From the NCBI RefSeq assembly GCF_900113315.1, contig NZ_FOZG01000002.1:682001-746000 (forward strand): a stretch of DNA of 64,000 nt, given 5' to 3'. Source of the DNA: Sphingomonas jatrophae. GTDB lineage: Bacteria; Pseudomonadota; Alphaproteobacteria; Sphingomonadales; Sphingomonadaceae. Positions within the stretch are counted from its first letter, which is position 1, and every line of letters starts with the position of its first letter. Of the stretch, positions 33,347 through 42,770 are shown piece by piece. Made by a program: the position numbers and the translations under genes. The notes beneath the pieces are model-generated. The model was not told the DNA's origin and did no database searches. It worked only from the letters and a program-made list of their open reading frames with translations.

Positions 33347-34318
33347 TCAGGCCAGCTTGATCTCGCGCAACCTCTGCGCGAGGAAATCATGCGCGGTGAT
33401 GCTCTCCGGATAGCGATCCGGATGATCGGCATCCACCATCTGCGGCAGCGTCTCGATCCGGTAATCGGGCCGGAAATGCAGGAAGAACGGCATCGAATAG
33501 CGGGATATGCCGCGCCGCTCCGGTGGTGGGTTCATCACGCGGTGGCTGGTGGAGACCAGGCGGTGGTTGGTCAGCCGCTGCAGCATGTCGCCGATATTGA
33601 CGACCAGCTCGCCCTCCTTGGCGTAGATCGGCAGCCAGCGCCCGTCCGCCAGCTTCAGCTGCAGCCCCGCCTCGGCCGCGCCCAGCAGCAGGGTGATCGT
33701 GTTGATATCCTCATGCGCGCCCGCACGGATGCCGGGCGCGTCCGCCGGCACCGGCGGATAATGGAGCAGGCGCAGCACCGAATTGCCGTCGCGCACCGTG
33801 TCGACGAAGAAATCGGGCGCAAGGCCGAGATGGCGGGCGATGGCGGAGAGGATCTTGGCGCCCGCCGCATCGAAGGCCGCGAACAGGTCGAGCATCGTCT
33901 GGCGAAACCCCGCCACCTCGCGCGGCCACAGGTTCGGCGCCATCACCTCGGCGAAGGGATGCCCCTCGGGCAGCTCGCGCCCGACATGCCAGAATTCCTT
34001 GAGGTCGACGTGGGTCGCGCCCTTGGCGGTCTCGATCCCGAACGGAATATAGCCGCGCGCACCGCCGGTGCCGGGCAGGTGATAGGCGCGCTTGTCCTCC
34101 GTCGGCAGCGCGAAGAAGGCGCGCGATGCCGCCTCGGCCTCGGCGATCAGCGCGGCCGGCACGCCATGATCGCGCACCACCGCGAAGCCGTAGCGTTCGA
34201 ACGAGCGGCCGATCTCGGCAGCGAAGCCGTCGGGATCGCTGTCCGCCTGCGCGAGGCTGACCGAGGCCACCTGCTCGGTCGCGGGGTCGGCGATGTCGTT
34301 CGAGAGTGCGTCGGTCAT
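33347..34318 (-). CDS. Isopenicillin-N-synthase-like 2OG-Fe(II) oxygenase
   Basis: The 323-residue protein has the DIOX_N part (about 15-130) followed by the catalytic barrel. Iron ligands are visible as His202-x-Asp204 (AGAHEDINTIT) and His259 (STSHRVMN), and the Arg273-x-Ser275 pair (ISRYS) should hold 2-oxoglutarate or the substrate carboxylate. Family members oxidise small molecules such as peptides, amino acids and hormones; the substrate here is unknown. ATG 34318 overlaps the stop of the upstream PaaK-like gene by four bases (ATGA), so the two products are made together and may act in one pathway. Confidence 0.88.
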   Translation of the reverse strand: MTDALSNDIADPATEQVASVSLAQADSDPDGFAAEIGRSFERYGFAVVRDHGVPAALIAEAEAASRAFFALPTEDKRAYHLPGTGGARGYIPFGIETAKGATHVDLKEFWHVGRELPEGHPFAEVMAPNLWPREVAGFRQTMLDLFAAFDAAGAKILSAIARHLGLAPDFFVDTVRDGNSVLRLLHYPPVPADAPGIRAGAHEDINTITLLLGAAEAGLQLKLADGRWLPIYAKEGELVVNIGDMLQRLTNHRLVSTSHRVMNPPPERRGISRYSMPFFLHFRPDYRIETLPQMVDADHPDRYPESITAHDFLAQRLREIKLA

Positions 34319-35619
34319 TCCGGGTCTATCCGATTGAGAAACTCCTCGAACTTGGCCGCCGGCCGGTCGAGGCGTTCGCCGGGATAGGTGAAATCGAGGT
34401 GGAAGGGAAATCCCAGCCGCGCGCGGATCAGCGCCGCAAGCGCGTCCTCCTCCCCGCCGGTCAACGGCCGTTCCGTCACCAGCCGCACCTCGATCAGGTC
34501 GCGCGCATGCTGGACATATTGATACTGGACGACAGGCGCGATGGATCGGTGATCGATGCTGGCGAGATAGGGCCAGCTGCGCCCGCCATCGGCATGCGTC
34601 ATCAGGTTGCGCGTGCGCCCGCGGATCGCTCCGATCGTGGGCAGCGTCCGCCCGCACGGGCACGGCCCCGCCGCCTCCGCCCAGTCGCCATTGGCATAGC
34701 GGATCAGCGCGGTGGCGCGGTTGACGAGATCGGTGACGATCACGCGCCCCGTCTCGCCCGGCGCGCAGGGCGTGCCATCCTCGCGCACGATCTCCACCAG
34801 CACCGTCTCGGCCATCACATGGTAGAGGCCGCTGATTGGGCATTGCAGCGCGATGAAGCCGTTCTCCTCGCTTGAGTAGATGTCCGCGATCGCGATGCCG
34901 GTCAGCGCGCGCGTGCGGGCACGCAGGGCCGGCGTCACGATCGAGCTGACGGTGCGGATGTCGCGCAGGTCCGGCAGCGTCTCGCCCGCCTCGATCCGGT
35001 CGAGCAGGCCGGCGAGGTTGGAGGTGTAGACCAGCAGCGAGGTCGGCCGAAACGCACGCAGCAGCGTCATCTGCTCGTCCAGCGGCACCGTCATCGGAAT
35101 GCCGAGCGCCGGGCCGGTCTGCGCCAGCAAAGCGGCAGGCGGGCCCCAGTCGGGCAGGCGTTGCACCCCGTCCAGCCGCATGATCGCGGCGAAGCGGCCG
35201 CTCAGGTCGCGCCTGTTCCAGCGGTGATCGCGCATCGTCGCGGCCATCCAGTCGAGCTGGTTGGCGAAGGTGCGGCGGACCACCACCGGCTCGCCGGTCG
35301 AGCCCGACGTGCGCGTCTCGTTCACCGGCCCGTCCTCGGCGGGCACGATGCGGGCATAATGGCCGGGATCGCGCTGGAGATCGCGCCGGGTCAGCGGCGG
35401 CAGGCGATGGAGCGCGCCCGGCAGCTCGGCCGCAGTCAGCCCCGCGGCGGCGAGGCGGGCGGCGAAAGCGGGGCTGTGCTGCGCATGGTGCGCGGCGACG
35501 GTGGCAAGGCGCTCGGCCTGCAGCGTGGCGAGCGTGGCGGCTGGGGAATGTTCGCTCGCCTCCAGCAAAGCGAGGCGCTCGCGGAGCTGGGACAGGATCG
35601 CGGCGGCGTCGCTCACCAT
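34315..35619 (-). CDS. PaaK-like adenylate-forming ligase
   Basis: A 434-residue relative of phenylacetate-CoA ligase and coenzyme F390 synthetase. The phosphate-binding loop TSGSTGEP is at residues 104-111, an IYSSEENGFIALQCP segment carries the acidic adenylation motif, and a CPCGRTLPTIGAIRGR stretch matches the PaaK/F390 C-terminal motif. It should activate a carboxylic acid as acyl-adenylate, with CoA or another acceptor. The acid is unknown, and no phenylacetate genes are nearby. ATG 35619 follows GAGAGGGAAG. The gene starts 20 bases after the HerA-like gene and is coupled to the oxygenase gene downstream. Confidence 0.85.
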   Translation of the reverse strand: MVSDAAAILSQLRERLALLEASEHSPAATLATLQAERLATVAAHHAQHSPAFAARLAAAGLTAAELPGALHRLPPLTRRDLQRDPGHYARIVPAEDGPVNETRTSGSTGEPVVVRRTFANQLDWMAATMRDHRWNRRDLSGRFAAIMRLDGVQRLPDWGPPAALLAQTGPALGIPMTVPLDEQMTLLRAFRPTSLLVYTSNLAGLLDRIEAGETLPDLRDIRTVSSIVTPALRARTRALTGIAIADIYSSEENGFIALQCPISGLYHVMAETVLVEIVREDGTPCAPGETGRVIVTDLVNRATALIRYANGDWAEAAGPCPCGRTLPTIGAIRGRTRNLMTHADGGRSWPYLASIDHRSIAPVVQYQYVQHARDLIEVRLVTERPLTGGEEDALAALIRARLGFPFHLDFTYPGERLDRPAAKFEEFLNRIDPE

Positions 35620-35639
35620 TGCTTCCCTCTCCGCGCGTC

Positions 35640-37271
35640 TCAGCGGCCCCGGAAGATCCCACCCAGGATGCCGCGCACCAGTTCCCCCGCGATCCCGCCC
35701 GAGGAGGAGCGCCGCCGGGTCGGGCCGCCGAACACCTGCCGCCCGATCTCGTTCGCCACCTGCCGGCCGATCGAGGACGCGGCCGCGCGCGTGGCGGAGG
35801 TGGCGGCCTTGTTCCAGGGTGAGCTGGCCGCGGCCCGCGCTTCCGCCCGCTCGCGTGCCGCAGCGTCGCGGGCCGCCGCCCGGTCTGCCGCTGCCTGCCC
35901 CTTGTCGGCGGCGGCGGCATCCTTCGCCGCCTGCGCCGCGGCCTTGGCGCGCGCGGCCGCGCCTGCCGCCGCCTCTGCCTTGCCGGCGAGGATCTCCTCG
36001 GCGGACTCGCGGTCGACCGCCTCGTCATACTTGCCCGCCAGCGGCGAAGTGGCGACGATCACCGCCCGCTCCTTGTCGCTGAGCGGCCCCAGCCGCGATC
36101 CCGGCACGCGGATCAGCGTGCGCGCCACCGGCGACGGCGCGCCATCCGGCTGCAACAGCGACACCAGCGCCTCGCCCACCTTCAGCTCGGAAATGAGCGT
36201 TGCAACGTCGAGGCCCGGCCGCGCGCGGAACGTCTCCGCCGCCGCGCGGATCGCCTTCTGGTCGCGCGGGGTGAAGGCGCGGAGCGCATGCTGCACGCGA
36301 TTGCCCAGCTGGCCCGCGACACGCTCGGGCACGTCGATCGGGTTCTGCGTGACGAAATAGACGCCGACACCCTTGGATCGGATCAGCCGCACGACCTGCT
36401 CGATCTTGTCCTGCAGCGCATCGGGCGCATCGTCGAACAGCAGGTGCGCCTCGTCGAAGAAGAAGACGAGCTTCGGCCTGTCCGGATCGCCCACTTCGGG
36501 CAGCGTCTCGAACAGCTCGGACAACAGCCACAGCAGGAAGGTGGCGTAGAGCTTCGGCGCCGCCATCAGCCGGTCGGCGGCGAGGATGTTGACGATGCCG
36601 CGGCCCTGCTCGTCGGTCCGGATCAGGTCATGGATGTCGAGCGCCGGCTCGCCGAAGAATGCGTCCCCGCTTTGCCCCTCCAGCTGGAGCAGCTGGCGCT
36701 GGATCGCGCCCACCGACTGGCGGCTGACATTGCCATAGCGCGTCGTCAGCTCGGCCGCGTTCTCGGCACACCAGGCGAGCATCGCCTGAAGATCGCCCAG
36801 GTCGAGCAGCAGCAGGCCCTGCTCGTCCGCCACGCGGAAGGCGATGGCGAGCACGCCCTCCTGCACCTCGTTCAGGCCCATCAGCCGCGCGAGCAGCAGC
36901 GGCCCCATCTCCGACACGGTCGTGCGGACGGGGTGACCCTTGGCGCCGAACAGATCCCAGAAGACCACCGGCGTGTCGGCATAATGCCAGTCCGCATCGC
37001 CGATCTCGGCGGCGCGCGCGGCCAGCGTCTCATGCATCTTGCCCCCGGGGGAGCCCGCCATGGCGAGGCCGGCGAGATCGCCCTTCACGTCGGCGACGAA
37101 CACCGGCACGCCCGCGCGGCTGAAGCCCTCGGCCATGCCCTGCAGCGTGACCGTCTTGCCCGTGCCCGTCGCGCCCGCAATCAGGCCGTGGCGGTTGGCG
37201 CGGGCGAGGACGAGCTCCTGCCGCTCGCCCTCGGCGGTGGCACCGATGAAGAGAATGTTGTCAGCCGCCAT
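35640..37271 (-). CDS. HerA-like ATPase of the DUF853 family
   Basis: A 543-residue P-loop ATPase. The Walker A motif GATGTGKT is near residue 32, a conserved [13 protein letters not shown] lies shortly after, and the Walker B segment [12 protein letters not shown] is near residue 265. [18 protein letters not shown] stretch is typical of the DUF853 (HerA-related) group. The C-terminal 120 residues are low-complexity Ala/Arg/Lys, probably a coiled arm. Relatives are predicted DNA-translocating ATPases, but no member of this group has a role I can assert. ATG 37271 has GGGAG upstream. There is no adjacent NurA nuclease, unlike archaeal HerA operons. Confidence 0.85.
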   Translation of the reverse strand: MAADNILFIGATAEGERQELVLARANRHGLIAGATGTGKTVTLQGMAEGFSRAGVPVFVADVKGDLAGLAMAGSPGGKMHETLAARAAEIGDADWHYADTPVVFWDLFGAKGHPVRTTVSEMGPLLLARLMGLNEVQEGVLAIAFRVADEQGLLLLDLGDLQAMLAWCAENAAELTTRYGNVSRQSVGAIQRQLLQLEGQSGDAFFGEPALDIHDLIRTDEQGRGIVNILAADRLMAAPKLYATFLLWLLSELFETLPEVGDPDRPKLVFFFDEAHLLFDDAPDALQDKIEQVVRLIRSKGVGVYFVTQNPIDVPERVAGQLGNRVQHALRAFTPRDQKAIRAAAETFRARPGLDVATLISELKVGEALVSLLQPDGAPSPVARTLIRVPGSRLGPLSDKERAVIVATSPLAGKYDEAVDRESAEEILAGKAEAAAGAAARAKAAAQAAKDAAAADKGQAAADRAAARDAAARERAEARAAASSPWNKAATSATRAAASSIGRQVANEIGRQVFGGPTRRRSSSGGIAGELVRGILGGIFRGR

Positions 37272-37306
37272 GCGCGCTCCCGTGCCGGCGCGCTTCCAGG
37301 CCCCCA

Positions 37307-37389
37307 CGTTCGCCCTGAGCCTGTCGAAGGGCCGTCCTGTCCTTCGGCGTAGAAGAAGGACGACACTTCGACAAGCTCGGCACGAACGG
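37307..37389. repeat. Intergenic inverted repeat, family 1 copy A
   Basis: The element starts with CGTTCGCCCTGAGCCTGTCG and ends with its rough inverse (CGACAAGCTCGGCACGAACG), with a GTCCTTC/GAAGGAC inner pair. A second copy of the same layout is at 42198-42281. Elements with this CTGAGC-GTCGAAG core are widespread between genes in high-GC proteobacteria. It fills most of the gap between degP and the HerA-like gene. Confidence 0.7.
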
Positions 37390-37403
37390 GGTTGTCCTTC
37401 GCC

Positions 37404-38969
37404 TTACTGCGCGCGGATCTCCACGCCGACATAGCGCGCCGGGCCGTTGCCGCGCTGGACGAGCAGCAGCACGTTGGTGCGGTTGGCCGCCTTCGCCGCC
37501 TGCACCGCCGCCGCCACCTCGGCCGCGGTCAGCACCGGGCGCTGGTTGACCGACAGGATGATGTCGCCACGCTGCAGACCCTCGGTTGCCGCATCGCTCG
37601 ATGCATCGACCGCGGCCACCACCACGCCGCGCGTCGTCGGCGGCACGCCGATTTGGCGCGCGATCTCGGGGGTGAGCGCCTGCAACGTCAGGCCGATCGA
37701 TGCGCGTGTCGAGGCGCCTGCATTGGGCGTGCCCGGCGTCGGCGTCGCATTCTCGTCCTGCAAGCCCTCGCCCGCCGCCGCGGCCAGCTGGTCCTCGGGC
37801 GGCCGCTCGCTGACCACCGCCGTCACCGTCTGGCGCTTGCCGTCGCGGATCAGCTCCACCGGCACGCGGCTGCCGATCGGCAGGTTGGCGACGATGTAGG
37901 AGAGCGTGTTGTCGGGCGTGATCTCCTCGTTGTTCACCTTGGTAATCACGTCGCCCTGGCGGATGCCCGCGCGCGCCGCCGGATAGCCCGGCTCCACCCG
38001 CGTAATGATCTCGCCGCGATCCTTGGGCAGGCCGAGGCCGGCTGCAATGTCGTCGCTCATGGGCTGGATGCCGACGCCGAAATAGCCGCGCTTCACCCGG
38101 CCGCCGGTGCGCAGCGCGTCGATGACGGGCTTGGCCTCTTCCGCCGGAATGGCGAAGCCGATGCCGACATTGCCGCCGGTGGGCGAGAAGATAGCGGTGT
38201 TGATGCCGATCACGTTGCCGTTCAGGTCGAACATCGGGCCGCCGGAATTGCCCTGGTTGATCGACGCATCCGTCTGAATGTAGCGATCATAAGCGCCGCC
38301 AAGGCCGATATTGCGGTGCAGCGCCGAGACGATGCCCGCCGTCACCGTGCCGCCAAGGCCGTAAGGCTGGCCGACCGCCAGCACCCAGTCACCCACGCGC
38401 GTCCGGGTGGAATCGCCGAACTGGACGAAGGGCAGGCCCTTGGCCTCGATCTTCAGCACGGCCAGATCGCTGTTCACGTCCTTGCCGATCACCCGCGCCT
38501 TATATTCCTTGCGGTCGTTCAGCGTGACGGTGATCGAGGACACGGTCGTCGTCGCCTGGGCATTGCCGGGCGCGCCCGAAATGACGTGGTTGTTGGTAAC
38601 GATATAACCGTCGGGCGAGATGATGAAGCCCGAGCCGAGCGAGGTCGCCTCACGCGTCACCGGGCGGCCCTGATCGTCGGTGCCGCCGCCGCCGAAGCGC
38701 TTGAACAGATCCTCGAACGGCGACCCCGCAAACGGGTTCTGCTGCTGCTGCACCTGCACGCGCTGCGTGGTGGAGATGTTGACGACCGCCGGCTGCAGCT
38801 TGGCGGCGAGATCCGCGAAGCTCAGCGGCGCACCCGGCCGCGGGGTGGCGGCGGCGATGGTGCCGGGCGCGTTTTGCGCGACCTGAGCACCGGCGGGCCC
38901 CTGGGTCACGAGCGTCGCGGTCGCACCGCCCGCGAGCATGGCGGCAGTGATGGCGTAGGCGTAACGCAC
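37404..38969 (-). CDS. degP: Periplasmic DegP/Do-type serine endoprotease
   Basis: A 521-residue HtrA-family protease and chaperone that degrades misfolded envelope proteins. A signal peptide covers about residues 1-28. The catalytic triad is His128 (TNNHVI), Asp168 (NSDLAVLK) and Ser242 (GNSGGPM), followed by two PDZ domains (about 285-385 and 430-515). The start is GTG 38969 behind AGGAGGT; the frame is open further upstream but without a signal peptide start. It lies 125 bases after hflC on the same strand, the usual alphaproteobacterial hflK-hflC-degP order. Confidence 0.93.
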   Translation of the reverse strand: MRYAYAITAAMLAGGATATLVTQGPAGAQVAQNAPGTIAAATPRPGAPLSFADLAAKLQPAVVNISTTQRVQVQQQQNPFAGSPFEDLFKRFGGGGTDDQGRPVTREATSLGSGFIISPDGYIVTNNHVISGAPGNAQATTTVSSITVTLNDRKEYKARVIGKDVNSDLAVLKIEAKGLPFVQFGDSTRTRVGDWVLAVGQPYGLGGTVTAGIVSALHRNIGLGGAYDRYIQTDASINQGNSGGPMFDLNGNVIGINTAIFSPTGGNVGIGFAIPAEEAKPVIDALRTGGRVKRGYFGVGIQPMSDDIAAGLGLPKDRGEIITRVEPGYPAARAGIRQGDVITKVNNEEITPDNTLSYIVANLPIGSRVPVELIRDGKRQTVTAVVSERPPEDQLAAAAGEGLQDENATPTPGTPNAGASTRASIGLTLQALTPEIARQIGVPPTTRGVVVAAVDASSDAATEGLQRGDIILSVNQRPVLTAAEVAAAVQAAKAANRTNVLLLVQRGNGPARYVGVEIRAQ

Positions 38970-39094
38970 TGTATTCGACCTCCTGGGAGAGACTGCCCGC
39001 TCTACAAGACCCCTGCGGGCGCCGTTTGACTTGATATTCCCTGAATGAACGCTGTTTGAATAGACCGGGTGCCGCATTGCCGCGGCTGCCCGGC

Positions 39095-39964
39095 TCAGTT
39101 CCGCCGGCCCATGAACTCGCGCAGATATTCGTTGTCGCGGCCCATGATCACCTGGCTGCTGCCCGATGCCCCCTGCCCGTCCGACCCGAAGGTATGACGA
39201 TAGGACTGCATCGCACGATAGAAATCGTAGAAGTCCGCATCCTTGCCGAACGCCTCGGCATAGACGCGCGCGGCGTCGGCATCCGCCTGGCCGGTAATCT
39301 CCTGTGCCTGGCGGCGGCCCTCGGCGCGGATGGTCAGCGCTTCCTGCTCACGCGCGACGCGCATGCGCTGGAACGCGCTTTCCAGCGGGCTGCCGTCCGG
39401 CAGGTCGGCGCGCTTGATCCGCACGTCGACGATCTCGGCGCCATATTGCCGCGCCACCTTGTTCAGCCGCGCCTGGATATTGTCCATGATGACGCCGCGC
39501 TCGGGGCTGAGCAGGTCGGCGAAGCGCACCTTGCCCAACTCGTTCCGCAGCGACGAGCCGAGGATCGGCGCCAGCTGCGTCGCCACCCGCTCCTCGCTGC
39601 CAGCGGAGAGGTACATGCGCAGCGGATCGACGATGCGGTAGCGCGCAAAGGCATCCACCTCGAGGCGCAGCTGGTCGGTCGACAGCACCGACTGGCGCTC
39701 CATGTCGAAATCCAGCACGCGCTTGTCGACCCAGACGAGCTGGTCGATGAACGGGATGCGCGCGATGATGCCCGCCTGCGTCCGCCCCGGCTCCTCGTTC
39801 GGGCGGTAGGGGTTGAACACGCCGGCCGGCTCGCCCAGCCGCAGCACCACCGCCTGCTTGGTCTCCGGCACCACCGTGAACACGCTGGTCAGCAGGATGG
39901 CGGCGATCACCGCGGCAATCGCCCACCCGATCGGGTTGCGCCCGATCCGCTCGACGAGACTCAT
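39095..39964 (-). CDS. hflC: HflC protein, subunit of the HflKC membrane complex
   Basis: HflC is a stomatin/prohibitin-domain protein that with HflK forms a periplasmic cage around the FtsH protease and limits its access to membrane substrates. The 289-residue protein has an N-terminal membrane anchor (about residues 14-34, IGWAIAAVIAAILLTSVF), the SPFH domain with QAVVLRLGEPAGV, and a coiled-coil C-terminus with AEGRRQAQEITGQADADAAR. Its ATG at 39964 overlaps the hflK stop by four bases (ATGA), giving coupled synthesis of the two partners. Confidence 0.95.
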   Translation of the reverse strand: MSLVERIGRNPIGWAIAAVIAAILLTSVFTVVPETKQAVVLRLGEPAGVFNPYRPNEEPGRTQAGIIARIPFIDQLVWVDKRVLDFDMERQSVLSTDQLRLEVDAFARYRIVDPLRMYLSAGSEERVATQLAPILGSSLRNELGKVRFADLLSPERGVIMDNIQARLNKVARQYGAEIVDVRIKRADLPDGSPLESAFQRMRVAREQEALTIRAEGRRQAQEITGQADADAARVYAEAFGKDADFYDFYRAMQSYRHTFGSDGQGASGSSQVIMGRDNEYLREFMGRRN

Positions 39965-41055
39965 CGTCCGGCCTCCGTCGCGGGCTTCGGCTTCGGCGCG
40001 GCTCCCGGCAGCGGCAGCAGCGGCGCGACGCCCGGCGTCTCCACGACCACCTTGTCCGTCCGGGCCAGCACGTCCTCCATCGTCTCGTAATACATGCGCC
40101 GCCGCGTCACCTCCGGGCTCAGGCGATACTGTTCGTAGACCTTGTTGAACGCGGCCGCCTCGCCCTCCGCCTTGGAGGAGAGCTGCTGCGCATAGGCGCG
40201 CGCCTGGTTCAGATCCGCCTCGCGCGCCTGCTGCGCGGCCGAGACCGACTTGAACGCATCCACCACCGCCCCGGGCGGGTCGGCCTGCTTGATCGCGATG
40301 CCCTGCACCTGGACGCCTGCGCGGTAGCTGTTGAGGATTTCCTGCATGCGCAGCTGCACGCGCGTCTCGATGGCGCTGCGCTGCGGGCCGATCGCGTCGT
40401 TCAGGCTGACGCGCGCCACCTCGGCCCGCATCGCGCTTTCCGCCACTTCGCGGATCGTGTCCTCGGGATCGCGCAGCTCATACAGATAGAGCTTCGGATC
40501 GGCGATGTTCCAGCGCGCCGAATAAGCGAGGTCGACGATGTTCTGGTCGCCCGTCAGCATCAGGTTCTGCGCGCTGGCCGCGGTGGAGCCGACATCGATC
40601 GTCTTGATCTCGTCCACGTTGACGCGCGTCACCCGCTCGATCGGCAGCGGGAAGGTGAAGCGGATGCCCGGCTGCAGCGTGCGCGAATAGCGCCCGAACT
40701 GCGACACGACGCCCCGCTGCTGCGGCCCGATCTGGTGCGAGCAGGTGAAGATGATCCAGAGTGCCACCAGCCCCAGCACCGCCCAGCCCCACAGCGGCCG
40801 GCCGCCGCGCGGCAGCCCCTGCGGCAGGCGGCCGCGGCTGCGGCGGAGAAATTCGTCAAGTGCCGTCGGCGTCGGCCCGCGGTTCGGGCGCTTGCGCGGT
40901 GGCTGGTTCCACGGATTGCGCGGGCCGAGCCCATCGCCGCCCCCGCCGGAGCCACCGCCAGAACCGCCGCTGCCACCGCTGCCCGATCCGCCGCCGCTCC
41001 CACCGGAGCCGCCGCTATTCCCGCCGCCCCAGGGGCCGCCGGATTCATTGAGCAT
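39961..41055 (-). CDS. hflK: HflK protein, subunit of the HflKC membrane complex
   Basis: HflK is the larger partner of HflC in the FtsH-regulating complex. The 364-residue protein begins with a Gly/Ser-rich cytoplasmic tail of about 50 residues, then a single membrane anchor (about 82-100, WAVLGLVALWIIFTC) and the SPFH domain with GVVSQFGRY. ATG 41055 follows GGGGAGAG; a start at 41093 would add 13 residues but lacks a ribosome binding site. The gene is divergent from mrp, with a gap of about 75 bases. Confidence 0.93.
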   Translation of the reverse strand: MLNESGGPWGGGNSGGSGGSGGGSGSGGSGGSGGGSGGGGDGLGPRNPWNQPPRKRPNRGPTPTALDEFLRRSRGRLPQGLPRGGRPLWGWAVLGLVALWIIFTCSHQIGPQQRGVVSQFGRYSRTLQPGIRFTFPLPIERVTRVNVDEIKTIDVGSTAASAQNLMLTGDQNIVDLAYSARWNIADPKLYLYELRDPEDTIREVAESAMRAEVARVSLNDAIGPQRSAIETRVQLRMQEILNSYRAGVQVQGIAIKQADPPGAVVDAFKSVSAAQQAREADLNQARAYAQQLSSKAEGEAAAFNKVYEQYRLSPEVTRRRMYYETMEDVLARTDKVVVETPGVAPLLPLPGAAPKPKPATEAGR

Positions 41056-41130
41056 GCTCTCCCCGGCGTGGCGCCATCCGTTCTCAGCGTTCATGCAAGC
41101 CAGTATAGGGGTGCGATCAAGGGAAAAACA

Positions 41131-42180
41131 GTGGCGCGCCCCACAGACACGCCTAATTCCGCAACGATGATCGACCTTCAGTTGCTGCACCGCGCGCTCG
41201 ACGCGCTGCCTGATCCCGTCACCGGCCGCGGTCTCGTCGCCGCCGGCCGCGCCGCGCCGCCCACCGCGCAAGGGCCGGTCGCGCGCGCCACCATCGATGT
41301 GACGGGCCTGTCCGACGAGGCGCGCACCGCGCTGGAAGGCGCCGCCCGCGCCGCGCTCGCTGCCGTGCCGGGCGTCGGCGAGGTGCGGCTGCTGCTCACC
41401 GCCGAGCGCGTTGGCCGCACCCTGCTCGCGGTCGCATCGGGCAAGGGCGGCGTCGGCAAGTCCACCGTGTCGGCCAATCTCGCAGTGGCGCTGGCGCGGA
41501 TGGGGGTGAGCGTCGGCCTGATCGACGCCGACATCTACGGCCCCTCCCAGCCGCGCCTGCTCGGCACCGAGGGCGAGAAGCCGACTGCGGACAAGCAGCG
41601 CATGAACCCGGTGATGAGCCGCTTCGGCGTGCCGATGCTGTCGATGGGCATGCTGGTGCCGCCGGGACAGGCGATTGCGTGGCGCGGGCCGATGGCGGGC
41701 AATGCGCTCGGCCAACTGGTCGATGCCGATTGGGGCGCCACCCGGCTGCTGATCCTCGATCTGCCGCCCGGCACCGGCGACGTGCAGCTGACCATGGTGC
41801 AGAAGCACAAGCCCGGCGCCGCGCTGATCGTCTCCACCCCGCAGGATCTCGCGCTGATCGATGCGACGCGCGCGATCGACCTGTTCCGCAAGGCGACGGT
41901 GCCCGTGCTCGGCCTCGTCGAGAACATGGCGGGCTATGCCTGCCCGCATTGCGGCGAGATCTCCGACCCGTTCGGCCGTGGCGGCGCGGAGGCGGCAGCG
42001 GCGACCATGGACCTGCCCTTCCTCGGCCGCGTGCCGCTGGAGATCGCCATCCGCACCGCCTCCGACGCGGGCGAGCCACCCGCCGCGCAGGACGGGCCTG
42101 TGGGCGCGCCCTTCCATGCGCTGGCGGCGAAGGTGGCGGCCGCGATGAACCTGACGGCAGCCGGCGGGTTGAACGCCTGA
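41131..42180 (+). CDS. mrp: Mrp/ApbC-type iron-sulfur carrier ATPase
   Basis: Mrp/NBP35-type proteins carry Fe-S clusters to target enzymes. The 349-residue product has an N-terminal MIP18-like domain (about 15-95), the deviant Walker A SGKGGVGKST at 103-112, a DADIYGPSQPRLLG switch, and the C-terminal CPHC cluster-binding pair (GYACPHCGE). GTG 41131 with AAGGGA six bases upstream is preferred; ATG 41167 would shorten the product by 12 residues but has no ribosome binding site. It is monocistronic and followed by an intergenic repeat. Confidence 0.92.
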   Translation: MARPTDTPNSATMIDLQLLHRALDALPDPVTGRGLVAAGRAAPPTAQGPVARATIDVTGLSDEARTALEGAARAALAAVPGVGEVRLLLTAERVGRTLLAVASGKGGVGKSTVSANLAVALARMGVSVGLIDADIYGPSQPRLLGTEGEKPTADKQRMNPVMSRFGVPMLSMGMLVPPGQAIAWRGPMAGNALGQLVDADWGATRLLILDLPPGTGDVQLTMVQKHKPGAALIVSTPQDLALIDATRAIDLFRKATVPVLGLVENMAGYACPHCGEISDPFGRGGAEAAAATMDLPFLGRVPLEIAIRTASDAGEPPAAQDGPVGAPFHALAAKVAAAMNLTAAGGLNA

Positions 42181-42197
42181 CGCGCCCCAGCCGCCCC

Positions 42198-42281
42198 CGT
42201 TCGGGCTGAGCGAGGTCGAAGCCCTGTCCTTCTGCCGCCGTGCGAAGAAGAACAGTCCTCCGACAGGCTCAGGATGAACGG
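42198..42281. repeat. Intergenic inverted repeat, family 1 copy B
   Basis: The element has the same layout as 37307-37389: it opens CGTTCGGGCTGAGC with GTCGAAG, carries a GTCCTTC..GAAGAA inner part, and closes with CGACAGGCTCAGGATGAACG. It lies between mrp and the CoA-binding protein gene. Confidence 0.7.
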
Positions 42282-42312
42282 AAATGACGGCACACCCGAA
42301 GGAGCCAACGCA

Positions 42313-42750
42313 ATGCCCCTCACCGCCGACGCCGACATCGGCGACCTGCTGGCGAACACCCGCACCATCGCGCTGGTCGGCGCATCCGACCGGCCCGACC
42401 GGCCGAGCTATGGCGTGATGAAGGCGCTCCAGGCGCACGGCTACCGCGTGATCCCGGTCAACCCGCAGATCACCGGCGAGCATGTTCACGGCGAATATGT
42501 CTGGCGCGAACTCGCCCAGATCGGGGAGCCGATCGACATGGTCGATATCTTCCGCCGCCCGATGGCCGCGGGCGAGGCGGTGGACGAGGCGATCGCCATC
42601 GGCGCCAAGTCGGTCTGGCTGCAGATCGGCGTGATCAACGAGGAAGCCGCCGCCCGCGCCGAGGCCGCCGGCCTCAAGGTGGTGATGGATCGCTGCCCGA
42701 AGATCGAGATCCCCCGCCTGCGCGTGCCGCGGGTCAGCGATCCGGCCTGA
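42313..42750 (+). CDS. CoA-binding domain protein (YccU-like)
   Basis: A 145-residue single-domain protein with the CoA_binding (succinyl-CoA ligase alpha-like) Rossmann fold: [19 protein letters not shown] near the N-terminus, VIPVNPQ in the middle, [15 protein letters not shown], and a C-terminal [13 protein letters not shown]. Relatives such as YccU bind CoA, but their role is not known. ATG 42313 has GGAG eight bases upstream; the frame stays open upstream only through the repeat. It stands between two intergenic repeats. Confidence 0.88.
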   Translation: MPLTADADIGDLLANTRTIALVGASDRPDRPSYGVMKALQAHGYRVIPVNPQITGEHVHGEYVWRELAQIGEPIDMVDIFRRPMAAGEAVDEAIAIGAKSVWLQIGVINEEAAARAEAAGLKVVMDRCPKIEIPRLRVPRVSDPA

Positions 42751-42770
42751 GGGGCCGCCCTCTCCCTTCT

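Noticed and set aside
33347-37271. A HerA-NurA type DNA repair or defence operon around the HerA-like ATPase
   Set aside because: No nuclease or defence effector is adjacent; the neighbours are metabolic enzymes, and DUF853 ATPases occur as stand-alone genes.
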